Shown: positions 46,236 through 56,513, counted from the stretch's first letter. The stretch is 64,000 bases of DNA from Cenarchaeum symbiont of Oopsacas minuta (GCA_029948415.1 JAJIZT010000001.1:333428-397427), one strand, 5' to 3'. Notes: generated by a model not told the origin, from the letters alone. Numbers and translations are program-made.

Positions 46236-46778
46236 ATGAGCGAACAGATGCCAGAGAAGAAAGAGACATCTATAGAATCTACAATGCCAAAGTTTGAAAA
46301 AGATGTGGCCGATTTGGTAACAAAAAAATTCCCATCCAACGTGGAGATTTTATCCATACAACCAAAAAGAATACAACTATCTACCAAAAGCGAGAATATT
46401 ATAGAGGTTGCTCAGTTTATACGCGATGAGTTAGGTTTTGACCACGCAGAATCTGTCACTGGACTAGATCATCCAGATGAGGGGCAGATAGAGCTAGTCT
46501 ACCACCTTGGCTCATATACGGATGAATCGCTTGCATCACAGGTTCTCTCTATATCCACAAGGGTTCCTCGCGAAGAGATTCCAAATCCAGGTAACGATTC
46601 AACAAAGATCGCCAGTCTCCGTGAGGTATTTTACAGCGTAGAGTTTCATGAACGTGAATGCTTTGAGATGCTTGGTATATACTTTGAAGGTCACCCGGAC
46701 AACCGTAGACTACTTTTACCCGAAGACTGGGCAGATCTACCACCTCTGAGGCGGGACTTTAAGATAAAGGGACGATAA
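46236..46778 (+). CDS. nuoC: Complex I subunit C
   Basis: This 180-residue peripheral-arm subunit is of the 30-kDa family. The conserved EVFYSVEFHERECFEMLGIYFEGHPD and PEDWADLPPLRRDF blocks lie in the C-terminal third. The first 30 residues are a charged extension. It supports the NuoB-NuoD core. The start is 3 bp after nuoB, and nuoD follows 3 bp after. Confidence 0.92.
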   Translation: MSEQMPEKKETSIESTMPKFEKDVADLVTKKFPSNVEILSIQPKRIQLSTKSENIIEVAQFIRDELGFDHAESVTGLDHPDEGQIELVYHLGSYTDESLASQVLSISTRVPREEIPNPGNDSTKIASLREVFYSVEFHERECFEMLGIYFEGHPDNRRLLLPEDWADLPPLRRDFKIKGR

Positions 46779-46781
46779 TGG

Positions 46782-47915
46782 ATGAGTAAACAACTACCGT
46801 CTGGAATGACATTGGATAAAGTAGACGACAATATAATGACACTCAATGTGGGTCCACAACACCCAGGTTCTGGTCACATGAGGCTCATCGTAAAGATAGA
46901 TGGTGACTATATCACAAGCTGTGACCCCGATCCAGGATACGTCCACCGAGGAGAAGAAAAAATGGCAGAGTACCGCAACTATATCACAAACATACCTCAT
47001 CTAGAGAGACCAGTAATACATGACTCTTGCAATGTTTTGTATCCATACTGTCTTGCTACAGAAGAACTTTTGGGAATCGAGGTACCAGAGCGCGCAAAAT
47101 ATGTACGTGTTATTGCATCAGAGCTTAATCGTTGTGTATACACTACATACTGGCTTGCTATCTATGGAATATTTCTTGGACACTCTACGATGTTTATGTG
47201 GCCTACAGGAGATCGAGAACTACTAATAGACTTACTTGAAAAACTCACTGGCGCTCGCGTAACTCATGCATATTTTGTGCCAGGTGGAGTGCGCAACGAT
47301 CTACCTCCAGGATTTGAAGATGCATGCCTTCGTCAGGTAGATTATTTTGAAAAACGTATAAAAGAATATGCTGCAATCTTTTATGACAACCCTATACTCA
47401 TATCTAGAACAGAAAAGACCGGCATTCTCTCAAGACAGGATGCAATACGCCTTGGAACCACTGGCTCTGTATTGCGTGCAAGCGGTGTAGACTATGATCT
47501 ACGTAAAAAAGAACCATACGACGTGTACGAAGAGATTGACTTTGAGACACACTCACTAAAGGCAGGAGACTCTTATGCACGCTCAAAGGTGCCGTGGTTA
47601 GATATGCTGGAGAGTTGTCGTATAATCCGTGACGCACTAGCAAAGATGCCAAAGTCTGGATCTGTGAGAACAAAGCTAAAACCAAATCCAAAGGGCATAG
47701 TGGGACACTCTTATCGCAGAGTAGAATCAGGTCGAGGCTCGCTTGGATGTCATATCGTCTCAGATGGCAAGGTAGAACCGTATCGAGTAAAGCTGAGTGT
47801 GGGTTCATTTAGGAATCTCATATGTATACCATATCTGCTAAAGGGTGAGAAATTAGGAAACATGCCAGCTGTATACTGGAGCCTAAATTATTGGCCTGTG
47901 GAGGCTGACCGATAA
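46782..47915 (+). CDS. nuoD: Complex I subunit D (49-kDa-like)
   Basis: This 377-residue subunit shapes the quinone pocket. NVGPQHPGSGHMRLIV near the N-terminus holds the conserved His, and YPYCLATEELLG and YRVKLSVGSFRNL also match the family. As in complex I, and unlike [NiFe] hydrogenases, the Cys ligands for nickel are missing, so it is a quinone-reducing type. The stop overlaps the nuoH start by 1 bp. Confidence 0.93.
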   Translation: MSKQLPSGMTLDKVDDNIMTLNVGPQHPGSGHMRLIVKIDGDYITSCDPDPGYVHRGEEKMAEYRNYITNIPHLERPVIHDSCNVLYPYCLATEELLGIEVPERAKYVRVIASELNRCVYTTYWLAIYGIFLGHSTMFMWPTGDRELLIDLLEKLTGARVTHAYFVPGGVRNDLPPGFEDACLRQVDYFEKRIKEYAAIFYDNPILISRTEKTGILSRQDAIRLGTTGSVLRASGVDYDLRKKEPYDVYEEIDFETHSLKAGDSYARSKVPWLDMLESCRIIRDALAKMPKSGSVRTKLKPNPKGIVGHSYRRVESGRGSLGCHIVSDGKVEPYRVKLSVGSFRNLICIPYLLKGEKLGNMPAVYWSLNYWPVEADR

Positions 47916-49213
47916 TGTCTACAATTGCACCAAAGTTCAGACTAGGATATTTCATAAAGTCGATAATGGACAACGCGTTTTGGGTGCTAGTATTGGTTAC
48001 ATTGGCTGGAATACCAATCATACAGATTGTACTCTTTTACATCAAACTTCCAATCGTGGATGGATCATTGGTAAATCCATTCCTTGCCTTGACGCTTTTA
48101 GCCCACCCTGAGATCGCTCTACCGTTATTCAAGACTCTACTGTATACTGACTTTTTCAGAGTGTTGGTATTTCCTGGTTTTGGATTTGCAGCTCTTGTGG
48201 CAGCTGGAACGATATTTGCAGAACGCAAGATACTTGCAAAGCTACAACTCCGCGTAGGGCCATTCTACTGTGGCAAGGTGGAGGGAATACTACAACTGAT
48301 GGCAGATGGATTAAAACTGGTCTCAAAGGAGATCATCATTCCTGCAAAAGCAGACAAGCCGATATTTGTAGCAGCTCCTCTGTTGTTCATTGGAGCAGCA
48401 GCAGCATTCATCGCATTCATACCTGCAGCACCAGGATGGGTTGTTGCCGACGTGGACATGGGATTGATTGCAATATTTGCAGTTATAGGATTCTTTCCAA
48501 TCATCACTGTACTCTCTGCATGGTCATCAAATAGCAAATTCCCATTCATCGGAGGCATACGAGCACTATACCAGATGGTCTCATTTGAGATTCCACTAAT
48601 ACTCTCATGTCTAGGAGTGGTCATATTGACTGGCACACTAAACCTATCTGAGATTGTAGAGAGTCAGTCATTTTTACCGTGGATTATATTCATGCCCATA
48701 GGTGCAATCGTATTTTTCATATGTGCACTAGCTGAGCTTGAACGTATACCATTTGATCTACCAGAGGCTGAGAGCGAGATTGTTGCCGGATGGCTGACAG
48801 AGTTCTCTGGTATGATGTACGGACTAGTACAGCTGGGCTCTTATTTGAAATTATACGCATTTGCAGCACTCTTTGTGATATTGTTTCTAGGTGGATGGAA
48901 TGGCCCATCATTTTGGCCTCCACTTGATTCACAGCTCATAAACGATGGAATAACCATGGGACCTATACGCACGGCGCTTCCTGGTCTACCGATATTCTCG
49001 ATGGAATTCTTTAGTGCTGTTGGATGGTTTGTATTAAAGACAGTCGGAGTGATCTTTTTTATACTGCTACCAAGGGGAGTCTTTCCACGCATCCGTATAG
49101 ATATGTTATTACAAATAGGGTGGTACAAGCTGATTGGGATGGCATTTGTAAACATCTTTATCGCACTCGCGCTCGTATATGCAGGCGTAATAGGTCCGGA
49201 GGGAATATTCTAG
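47915..49213 (+). CDS. nuoH: Complex I subunit H (ND1-like)
   Basis: This 432-residue membrane subunit links the peripheral and membrane arms. It has about eight to nine helices, with ERKILAKLQLRVGP, QLMADGLKLVSKE, ELERIPFDLPEAESEIVAG and PRIRIDMLLQIGW, all family signatures. It is longer than bacterial NuoH (about 325 residues), mainly through an N-terminal part of about 80 residues carrying an extra hydrophobic stretch and a longer loop before the C-terminus. Confidence 0.93.
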   Translation: MSTIAPKFRLGYFIKSIMDNAFWVLVLVTLAGIPIIQIVLFYIKLPIVDGSLVNPFLALTLLAHPEIALPLFKTLLYTDFFRVLVFPGFGFAALVAAGTIFAERKILAKLQLRVGPFYCGKVEGILQLMADGLKLVSKEIIIPAKADKPIFVAAPLLFIGAAAAFIAFIPAAPGWVVADVDMGLIAIFAVIGFFPIITVLSAWSSNSKFPFIGGIRALYQMVSFEIPLILSCLGVVILTGTLNLSEIVESQSFLPWIIFMPIGAIVFFICALAELERIPFDLPEAESEIVAGWLTEFSGMMYGLVQLGSYLKLYAFAALFVILFLGGWNGPSFWPPLDSQLINDGITMGPIRTALPGLPIFSMEFFSAVGWFVLKTVGVIFFILLPRGVFPRIRIDMLLQIGWYKLIGMAFVNIFIALALVYAGVIGPEGIF

Positions 49214-49214
49214 C

Positions 49215-49712
49215 ATGGGTACTGCAACTGGAATCATACGTGCGCTAAACTCTGGAGTAAAACATTTGGCTGTAAAACGTTTCACTTTGAAATATCCTGA
49301 AGAAAAGCTAAAGTTTGTTGGAGATGGATACCAGTACGATCCTATCACGGGAGTGGGCATCGCTGGACTAAAGGGACGCCATATGCTCTTTCACGATCAC
49401 TGTACTGGATGTCAGCTCTGTTCTATAGCCTGCGAGGGAGTTGCTGAAGCTATTGCAATGGTCAAAGTTCCAGAAGATTGGAAGCAGAACAAAAAGGCGA
49501 TAATGCCACAGATAGATTATGGCAAATGTGTCTTTTGTGGACTCTGCGTTGACGCATGTCCATTTTACGCCTTGTACATGACAAACGATTACGAGCTATC
49601 CTCTTTTACAAAAGAAGGACTCATCTATACGCCATCACAGCTGCAGGTAAAACCAAACGTGGCACAAGATTCAGAGATCATCATAGATGAGAGAGGCGCA
49701 ACTCATGGCTGA
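49215..49712 (+). CDS. nuoI: Complex I subunit I, 2x[4Fe-4S] ferredoxin-like
   Basis: This 165-residue protein has two cluster motifs, CTGCQLCSIACEG and CVFCGLCVDACPF. The second has the usual closing CP; the first ends CEG where bacterial NuoI has CP. It carries electrons from the donor site to NuoB. Since nuoEFG are missing from the operon, reduced ferredoxin rather than NADH may feed here, as proposed for archaeal complex I. It overlaps nuoJ by 8 bp. Confidence 0.93.
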   Translation: MGTATGIIRALNSGVKHLAVKRFTLKYPEEKLKFVGDGYQYDPITGVGIAGLKGRHMLFHDHCTGCQLCSIACEGVAEAIAMVKVPEDWKQNKKAIMPQIDYGKCVFCGLCVDACPFYALYMTNDYELSSFTKEGLIYTPSQLQVKPNVAQDSEIIIDERGATHG

Positions 49713-50217
49713 TGCAGTATTCCTTGCAATCTCTGTACTCACGGTCGGCTCTGCAATCGCCGCCCTAGAACTACGCTCGCTCATATACGGCTCTGTCGCC
49801 TTGATGGGAACTCTTGTTGGAGTAGCCGGATTCTTTCTTTTACTAGATGCACCATTTGTGGCACTCTTTCAGATTGCAGTATATGTGGGATCTATTGCTG
49901 TACTGATACTCTTTACTGTAATGCTTGTGCGGCGTGAGCTCATCTTTGTAAAGATAGAAGATCCACGAAGAAGATACATCGGTTTAGGACTCTTGCTAGT
50001 ATTCATGACTGCGATCGGTGGCATCATCGTAGATTCTGGAGTACGACAGATTACAACCGATGAACCACCAGTAGACTTTACTTCTATAGGTGAGGACTTT
50101 TTGATACATTATTGGCCTGCACTAATTGCTATGGCTCTAATACTTGCCGCATCAGTTACTGCTGCATTGGTACTTGCAAGAAGAGAAGAGGAGATCTCAA
50201 ATGGCAGAACTGATTGA
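49705..50217 (+). CDS. nuoJ: Complex I subunit J (ND6-like)
   Basis: This protein has 170 residues from the ATG at 49705 (MADAVFLAISVL); the ATG at 49687 lies deeper in nuoI and is less likely. It has five membrane helices, with YGSVALMGTLVGVAGFFLLLD and QIAVYVGSIAVLILFTVML as conserved parts. It takes part in coupling quinone reduction to ion pumping. It overlaps nuoI by 8 bp and nuoK by 17 bp. Confidence 0.9.
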   Translation: MADAVFLAISVLTVGSAIAALELRSLIYGSVALMGTLVGVAGFFLLLDAPFVALFQIAVYVGSIAVLILFTVMLVRRELIFVKIEDPRRRYIGLGLLLVFMTAIGGIIVDSGVRQITTDEPPVDFTSIGEDFLIHYWPALIAMALILAASVTAALVLARREEEISNGRTD

Positions 50218-50503
50218 CTTTTCCCTCGTCTCTGTAGCATTACTTGCTATCGGAATATATGGCCTAGCCGTAAAACGTAACGCAATACGTATGCTCTTTG
50301 CAATAGAGATTGTCATAAATGCAGCAAATCTCAATTTGGTGGCCTTTGCAAGATTCATTCCAGATAGCGGTGGACAGACTTTGGCGCTATTTTCAATAGC
50401 AATCGCTGCAGCAGAGGTTGCAGTCGGACTCTCGCTTATAATCGTGGCATATCGAATATACAAAAATATCGACGTGGCCGAGTTTAGGAGTTTGAAGGGT
50501 TAG
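50201..50503 (+). CDS. nuoK: Complex I subunit K (ND4L-like)
   Basis: This protein has 100 residues from the ATG at 50201, the standard NuoK length. A start 57 bp upstream would overlap nuoJ further. It has three helices. The two conserved membrane Glu residues of the proton path are seen in MLFAIEIVINAANL and in AAAEVAVGLSLI. Confidence 0.92.
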   Translation: MAELIDFSLVSVALLAIGIYGLAVKRNAIRMLFAIEIVINAANLNLVAFARFIPDSGGQTLALFSIAIAAAEVAVGLSLIIVAYRIYKNIDVAEFRSLKG

Positions 50504-50504
50504 C

Positions 50505-52061
50505 ATGGAATATACTCTTTTGCAGGCTGTATTTCTGCCTCTACTTTTATCGCCGGTGGCGTATATACTAGGAAAGAGATGGGGCATCTCTGCTGCAATG
50601 TGGTTTACGTTTGGACTGTTACTCTATTGCACTGTTTTGATAATCACAGCATCACTTCAAGGTGGATACGAGGAGCGTTATCCATGGACAGAGTTATTTG
50701 GTGAGTTTGGATTTGTTCTAGATGGATTAGCTTCTCCATTTGCGATTCTCATATACGTGATGAGCACCATACTAGCAGTATACTCTAAACCATACATGGT
50801 GCACAAATTCAAAGAAAAGTATGCCCAACTGTACAACTCAAACCAAAACTCTGATGGAACAGAGACTGTTGTGGCTGGAATAGAGAGTGAAAAATTTGTA
50901 AACTCTCAATCTGGAACATACTATGCACTATTTTTGGTATTTGCGATGGGAATGCTTGGAACTATTCTCTCTACAAATCTGATAGAATTTTATATCTTTT
51001 TTGAGGTAATGCTCATACCTGGTTTCTTTCTAGTAGCATTTTGGGGTGATGGGGCACGACGCAAGATATCACTCATGTTTTTGTTTTGGACTCATGTGGG
51101 AGCAGTCGTACTCTTGCTGGGATTTTTGGCAATCGGTCTATCTTTGGGCAGTTTTGACTATATAGATATTGCATCTGCAGAGCTGACAGGGGATATTATG
51201 TTATTTGCCGCAGTGGCCATATTGATTGGTCTTGGGGTAAAACTTGCTGCATTTATGTTCCACGTGTGGCTCCCATGGGTGCACGGTGCAGCTCCAACTC
51301 CGATAAGTGCATTGCTATCTCCTGTTATGATAGGTATTGGCGCATACGGAATATTCAGACTCGTAATAGAGTTTATGCCAATCCAGTATGAACAGCTTGC
51401 CATATGGTTGCATGTTTGGGGACTTGTCACCATGATATACGGTGGTGCCATGGCATTGATGCAAGATGATATCAAGCGACTCTTTGCATATTCGAGCATC
51501 AGCCAGATGGGATATCTCTTGTTTGGAATCGGCTCTTACTCTGCAACAGGTCTTGCAGGTGCAGAGATGATGTATGTTACACATGCTTTGGGTAAGGGAT
51601 TGCTATTCATGACTGCAGGAATTCTAATCGTAAATGTGGGAACTCGTAGCCTCTCAAAACTTGGTGGACTTGCAGGCAAGATGCCAATAACGGCAGTATG
51701 TGCTGTTATCGGAGCCATGACGATAATGGGAGTGCCTCCAACTAGTGGATTTATGGGCGAATGGATCGTCTTTTATGGTGCACTAGAGACTGCAATCGAA
51801 GAGGGCTCAACACTCCGCATGGTAACATTTGGACTTGGTATGCTAGCAACAGCTTTGACAATGGCGTACATGTTGTGGATGTTAAAGCGCGTCTTTTTTG
51901 GCAAGCTTCCAGAGAATCTCTCACATGCAAAAGATGGTAGTTGGTATATGCTTGTCCCAATGATGATACTAGCTGGATTTACAATTGTACTAGGTATCTA
52001 CCCTGACATCTTTTTGGAAGGAATTACTGGATATATGAACGGCGTATTGGGAGGTGCCTAG
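50505..52061 (+). CDS. nuoM: Complex I subunit M (ND4-like antiporter)
   Basis: This 518-residue protein has about 14 helices of the Mrp-antiporter-like fold. The helix-5 Glu is in IFFEVMLIPGFFLVAFWG. The Lys helices include AAFMFHVWLPWVHGAAPTP and the region DDIKRLFAYSSISQMGY. The sequence before helix 5, with a long hydrophilic loop (residues 100-140), is unusual. The gene stops exactly where nuoL starts. The order M then L is the reverse of the bacterial nuoLMN order. Confidence 0.92.
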   Translation: MEYTLLQAVFLPLLLSPVAYILGKRWGISAAMWFTFGLLLYCTVLIITASLQGGYEERYPWTELFGEFGFVLDGLASPFAILIYVMSTILAVYSKPYMVHKFKEKYAQLYNSNQNSDGTETVVAGIESEKFVNSQSGTYYALFLVFAMGMLGTILSTNLIEFYIFFEVMLIPGFFLVAFWGDGARRKISLMFLFWTHVGAVVLLLGFLAIGLSLGSFDYIDIASAELTGDIMLFAAVAILIGLGVKLAAFMFHVWLPWVHGAAPTPISALLSPVMIGIGAYGIFRLVIEFMPIQYEQLAIWLHVWGLVTMIYGGAMALMQDDIKRLFAYSSISQMGYLLFGIGSYSATGLAGAEMMYVTHALGKGLLFMTAGILIVNVGTRSLSKLGGLAGKMPITAVCAVIGAMTIMGVPPTSGFMGEWIVFYGALETAIEEGSTLRMVTFGLGMLATALTMAYMLWMLKRVFFGKLPENLSHAKDGSWYMLVPMMILAGFTIVLGIYPDIFLEGITGYMNGVLGGA

Positions 52062-54134
52062 ATGGATCTAACAAGTATCTCGTTTGGATATGAATCTGCA
52101 GCAGCTTGGCTTGTATGGATACTGCCGTTTGCAGCAGCACTGATAATACCTGCAATCGCAAAAGGTTCAAAGACTGCCATCGGATACACTGCAGTCGCAT
52201 TTGCCCTAATGAGTGCACTCTCTGCAGCATACCTATTACCTGGAGCACTAGATGCAAACGAGGTTCACAACCAAGTAAGCTGGATTGACTCACTAGGTCT
52301 AAAGGCAGGAGTACTAGCAGATCCAATAGCTGTCATAATGGCAAATGTGGTAGCTTGGATATCTTTCCTCATTATGATATACAGTACTGGATACATGAAG
52401 GGCGACAAGGATCTAACTAGATTTTGGTTTTGGATGATGTTCTTTGTGGGCTCGATGCAGCTGATCGTACTATCTGATAACCTCTTACAAGTATTCTTTG
52501 GATGGGAAGGCGTAGGTCTTGCATCATATGCTCTGATTAGTTTTTGGTATCGGGACAAAAAAAAGGATCATGTTGGAACAGAGGGTAAAACTGTACTTGG
52601 CATACTAGATTATTACTCTCCCACACACGCGGGCATGAAGGCGTTCATCATGACAAAGATAGGTGATATCATGATGCTGGCAGGAATGTTTCTCATATTT
52701 GCGTTTGCTGGCACGTTTGGATTCAAAGAGCTGTTAAATGATACTACATGGGCAACCTCGATGGCAGCACAGGGTCTATTGGTACCTGCAGCCGTACTTC
52801 TCTTTGGTGGCGCAGTAGGCAAATCTGCACAATTTCCACTCAACGAATGGCTATTAGAGGCTATGACAGGTCCAACTGCTGTATCTGCACTGATTCATGC
52901 TGCAACGATGGTAAAGGCTGGCGTCTTTCTAGTTGCCCGTATAGGTCCACTCTTCTTTGCACTAGGGGCTGCTGGAATACTAGCTGATCAATTCTTTGAG
53001 ATCATTGCATGGGTTGGCGCCATCACGGCATTGCTACTTGCAACACAAGGAATGGTAAGCAAAGAGATCAAAAAAGTACTTGCATATTCTACTGGATCAC
53101 AGATAGGATACATGATGATGGCTTTGGGCATAGCCGGACTCTCGCACCAGTTTGTTGATGGATTTACGGCAGGATTTTATCATCTGATATCACATGCAAT
53201 GTTCAAGGCATCTTTGTTTATGGCCGCCGGTTCACTGATTCACATCGTGGGCTCACGATTTATGACCGACATGGGAGGGTTACGTAAACATTTGAAAAAG
53301 ACATATGCGTTCATGTGGGCTGCTGGTCTTGGACTTATGGGTGCGCCGTTTATCACTACAGGATTTTGGAGCAAAGATGCGATATTTGCAGCAGTATTTG
53401 AATCAGGAAACGAATGGGCAGCGCCTTTGTTCATTATAGCCGTAGTAACAGCAGTGATCACAGCATTTTATACAACAAGAATGATCGGTCTTGTATTCTT
53501 TGGATCCAAAAGCGCACATGTTGAAAAACTAGAGAGAGAGCACCATCTACATGATGCACCACTCTCCATGTGGGCACCATATGGAATACTAGCCGTATTG
53601 ACGATCGGAATTGGAATCATCGGACTCTCCGTCGAAGGAGGATTGCACCATTTATTTGATGAATATCTAGGACATACCTTTGGTATACATTCAGAGCATG
53701 TAAAAGATGCATCTTTATCTATACTGCCAGGATTCCTCTCTGGTCTGAATCCGATTGCACTTGGCGCATCGCTTGTGGCATTTGCGGTGGGAATCGGACT
53801 TGGATACATCTTTTACATTGGACGGTTTGTGAGTCCAGCAAGATTCGTAAACAGTAACATCTTTTTTTATGCAATACACAAATTCCTGCTAAATCGTTGG
53901 TACCTCAACGCTGGAATATACTGGTGCTTTGTCATTGCACCACTTTGGTTAGCACGTGCTATCTTTAGATACTTTGAAAAGACTGTCATAGATTACGGAA
54001 TGAACATGGGTATGCAAAAGGCGGTAGGTTGGAGCGCCAAAGTCGTACAAGGAACACAGACTGGTGTTGCACAATCGTATCTATTCGTATTTGGAGCGGG
54101 GATCCTATTTTTGGCCCTGATACTATTGATCTAG
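52062..54134 (+). CDS. nuoL: Complex I subunit L (ND5-like antiporter)
   Basis: This is the largest subunit of the membrane arm, 690 residues with about 16 helices. VFFGWEGVGLASYALISFWYRDK and FPLNEWLLEAMTGPTAVSALIH are typical for NuoL. The C-terminal region (residues 580-690) includes the amphipathic lateral helix that runs along NuoM and NuoN. It pumps protons or sodium. Confidence 0.93.
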   Translation: MDLTSISFGYESAAAWLVWILPFAAALIIPAIAKGSKTAIGYTAVAFALMSALSAAYLLPGALDANEVHNQVSWIDSLGLKAGVLADPIAVIMANVVAWISFLIMIYSTGYMKGDKDLTRFWFWMMFFVGSMQLIVLSDNLLQVFFGWEGVGLASYALISFWYRDKKKDHVGTEGKTVLGILDYYSPTHAGMKAFIMTKIGDIMMLAGMFLIFAFAGTFGFKELLNDTTWATSMAAQGLLVPAAVLLFGGAVGKSAQFPLNEWLLEAMTGPTAVSALIHAATMVKAGVFLVARIGPLFFALGAAGILADQFFEIIAWVGAITALLLATQGMVSKEIKKVLAYSTGSQIGYMMMALGIAGLSHQFVDGFTAGFYHLISHAMFKASLFMAAGSLIHIVGSRFMTDMGGLRKHLKKTYAFMWAAGLGLMGAPFITTGFWSKDAIFAAVFESGNEWAAPLFIIAVVTAVITAFYTTRMIGLVFFGSKSAHVEKLEREHHLHDAPLSMWAPYGILAVLTIGIGIIGLSVEGGLHHLFDEYLGHTFGIHSEHVKDASLSILPGFLSGLNPIALGASLVAFAVGIGLGYIFYIGRFVSPARFVNSNIFFYAIHKFLLNRWYLNAGIYWCFVIAPLWLARAIFRYFEKTVIDYGMNMGMQKAVGWSAKVVQGTQTGVAQSYLFVFGAGILFLALILLI

Positions 54135-54144
54135 GTGTTATGAT

Positions 54145-55623
54145 ATGATTGAGCTATATTCAACTCCAATGATACTAGTGGCAATTCTTGGAACTATAGG
54201 TGTCCTGTTACCTGTGATCAGCATTGCACGTGGTGAGCGTGGCTCAAACCCGTTTTACGGAATAATTGCACTAGGTGCCCTTGCGCTATCGATTGCGTAT
54301 GTAGGATATCGTCTGATAACAGATTCGATACAACCTGCTGCACTCTTTTCAAACGAGGTACTATCCGATGACATGTTTGGAGCTTTCTTTGCCATAGCGA
54401 TGTTAATAGTGGCTGCAATGACCACGGTAGGTTCTTTCAACTATATGCGTAAACATGGCCACCATGCAGTCTATTACTCACTCATACTATTATCGGCAGT
54501 CGGTATGGTACTTGTAGCATACTCTACTGATCTTGTAATGCTCTTTGTAGCTTGGGAGCTGATGAGTATACCAACGTACGCACTAGCTGCCTTTGCAAAG
54601 CGTGATCCATCTTCAAATGAAGCAGCGATAAAATACTTTTTGTTTGGTGCTCTAGCATCGGCGATAATTGTATATGCAATATCTCTAGCATACGGAATTA
54701 CTGGCTCTACAAACATAGCAGAGGTAATACAAGGATTCTCAAACTTAGACTCTGCAATGCTCCCACTTGGACTGTTATCTGTGGGATTGTTTATAGCTGG
54801 ATTTGGATTCAAGATGGGTCTAGTACCATTTCATATGTGGCTTCCAGATACGTACGAGGGTGCCCCAACTCCAATAACTGCATTGTTGGCAGCTGGAACC
54901 AAAAAGGCAGGATTTGCAGCAACATTACGTGTAGTCGTTATGGGTGCAGTCGCATTGAGCATCGACTGGACACTTGCACTTGGAATCGTGGCCGTAATGA
55001 CTATGACGGTTGGAAATATTGCTGCCATTATGCAGAAAAATCTCTCTAGAATGCTTGCATATTCTAGCATAGGGCACGCTGGATACATTCTGATCGGACT
55101 TGCAGTAGCACCATTCTCTCCTACTGGTTTGAGTGGCTCGATGTTACACATAATGAATCATGCCGTAATGAAGGGGGCTGCATTCATTGCCATAGCTGGC
55201 ATAATAGCAGCATTGGCCACCTCACACCTTGACAAACTAAAGGGTCTTGGAAGGCGTATGCCTATAACCTCAATAGGTCTTGTAATATCGCTTTTAGCAT
55301 TGGCAGGCGTGCCTCCTTTGAACGGATTTTGGTCGAAATTAATGCTCTTTGGTGGGGCAATAGATGCAGGAGCCGTGGCTCCATGGGCTCCATGGCTTGC
55401 AATTGCAGGCGTGTTAAATAGTGCTCTCTCACTTGCGTACTATGGCTGGATTATACGTAAAATGTACTTTGAAGGAGAGACTGAAAAACGCATATCTGAG
55501 CCAAAATCAATTGTGGCAGTAATGATATTCTCGGTAATATTCATGGTAGGCTTTGGCGTCTATCCTGATCCCCTTTTACAGTTTGCACAGAGTGCGGCTC
55601 CAATAATGGGTCTTATGCCTTGA
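54145..55623 (+). CDS. nuoN: Complex I subunit N (ND2-like antiporter)
   Basis: This is a 492-residue membrane subunit of about 14 helices. LFVAWELMSIPTYALAAF holds the conserved helix-5 Glu, FKMGLVPFHMWLPDTYEGAP the central Lys and His, and NLSRMLAYSSIGHAGY the last Lys region. It starts 10 bp after nuoL and is the last gene of the operon. Its 3' end overlaps the convergent prenyl synthase gene by 11 bp. Confidence 0.93.
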   Translation: MIELYSTPMILVAILGTIGVLLPVISIARGERGSNPFYGIIALGALALSIAYVGYRLITDSIQPAALFSNEVLSDDMFGAFFAIAMLIVAAMTTVGSFNYMRKHGHHAVYYSLILLSAVGMVLVAYSTDLVMLFVAWELMSIPTYALAAFAKRDPSSNEAAIKYFLFGALASAIIVYAISLAYGITGSTNIAEVIQGFSNLDSAMLPLGLLSVGLFIAGFGFKMGLVPFHMWLPDTYEGAPTPITALLAAGTKKAGFAATLRVVVMGAVALSIDWTLALGIVAVMTMTVGNIAAIMQKNLSRMLAYSSIGHAGYILIGLAVAPFSPTGLSGSMLHIMNHAVMKGAAFIAIAGIIAALATSHLDKLKGLGRRMPITSIGLVISLLALAGVPPLNGFWSKLMLFGGAIDAGAVAPWAPWLAIAGVLNSALSLAYYGWIIRKMYFEGETEKRISEPKSIVAVMIFSVIFMVGFGVYPDPLLQFAQSAAPIMGLMP

Positions 55624-56476
55624 ACATTGTAAATTCTACTAGTGTATCTAGCTTTGCCCTTGCGTGAGACTCTGGCATATTTGCTAGAGCAGAGCGTGCA
55701 TTTGAGGAATAATTTTTCAACAATTCTTCCATTTTATCAAAGACGTCTCTTGGATCCTTTGATTTTTTTATCAACATGTTGAATATCTTATCTTCATTCT
55801 TCCAATCTAAAAGATCATCGCGTATCTGATATGCAATACCGATATTTTTACCAAATGATGTCAGCGCAGTTACTTGTACATCAGTACCTCCTGAAATTAT
55901 AGCTCCTATCTTTGCAGCTGCCTTGAAAGCTGCAGCAGTTTTGTATTCTATAACTTTAAGATAATCATCAAATGTAACATCTTGTCCTCCCTCTAGTCTT
56001 TCTTCCATGGCTTCTCCTTCACTCATCTGCATCGCTGCCATGGCGAGATCTTTTGTTATACGTGGATTGTCAAGACGTGATGCTATGTTTAGTATGACTC
56101 CCAACATAAAATCCCCAGTAAGCATGCTCTTGTTGTGACCAAATTTTATGTGAAAGGGATCCTTTAACCTACGCTTTTTTTCATCATCAACAATATCATC
56201 ATGTATTACAGATTCTGTATGCAAAAATTCAATTGCACACGCTGCCGCATACACGTTTTCATCTACACTTCCGTCATCTCCTCCAACGCTCTCTGCAGCA
56301 AGTGCTAGTATAATGGGGCGAATACGCTTGCCGTCAGCTATGGCATATTTTAGCGGATCTAAAAACTCTGAACCTGAATACAGATTCAGCTCATCTTCTA
56401 ATGCCTTGTCTATGCGTTCTATGTGGGTACCATACGATTCTAAGAGTGGATTTATTCCAAGGTTTTTTCTATCCAT
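55613..56476 (-). CDS. Isoprenyl diphosphate synthase (GGPP/FPP synthase type)
   Basis: This 287-residue trans-prenyltransferase is all helical. The first aspartate-rich motif is HDDIVDDEKKRR (residues 92-103) and the second is IRDDLLDW (near residue 226). DGKRIRPIIL near residue 48 binds isopentenyl diphosphate. It makes the C15-C20 (or longer) chains needed for archaeal ether lipids. Product length depends on residues before the first motif; the small and mixed residues there (FLHTESVI) do not allow a firm call. It overlaps nuoN convergently by 11 bp. Confidence 0.9.
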   Translation of the reverse strand: MDRKNLGINPLLESYGTHIERIDKALEDELNLYSGSEFLDPLKYAIADGKRIRPIILALAAESVGGDDGSVDENVYAAACAIEFLHTESVIHDDIVDDEKKRRLKDPFHIKFGHNKSMLTGDFMLGVILNIASRLDNPRITKDLAMAAMQMSEGEAMEERLEGGQDVTFDDYLKVIEYKTAAAFKAAAKIGAIISGGTDVQVTALTSFGKNIGIAYQIRDDLLDWKNEDKIFNMLIKKSKDPRDVFDKMEELLKNYSSNARSALANMPESHARAKLDTLVEFTMFKA

Positions 56477-56513
56477 ACGCTAACTTTATCAACCAAAAAT
56501 ACTAATTAAGTCT

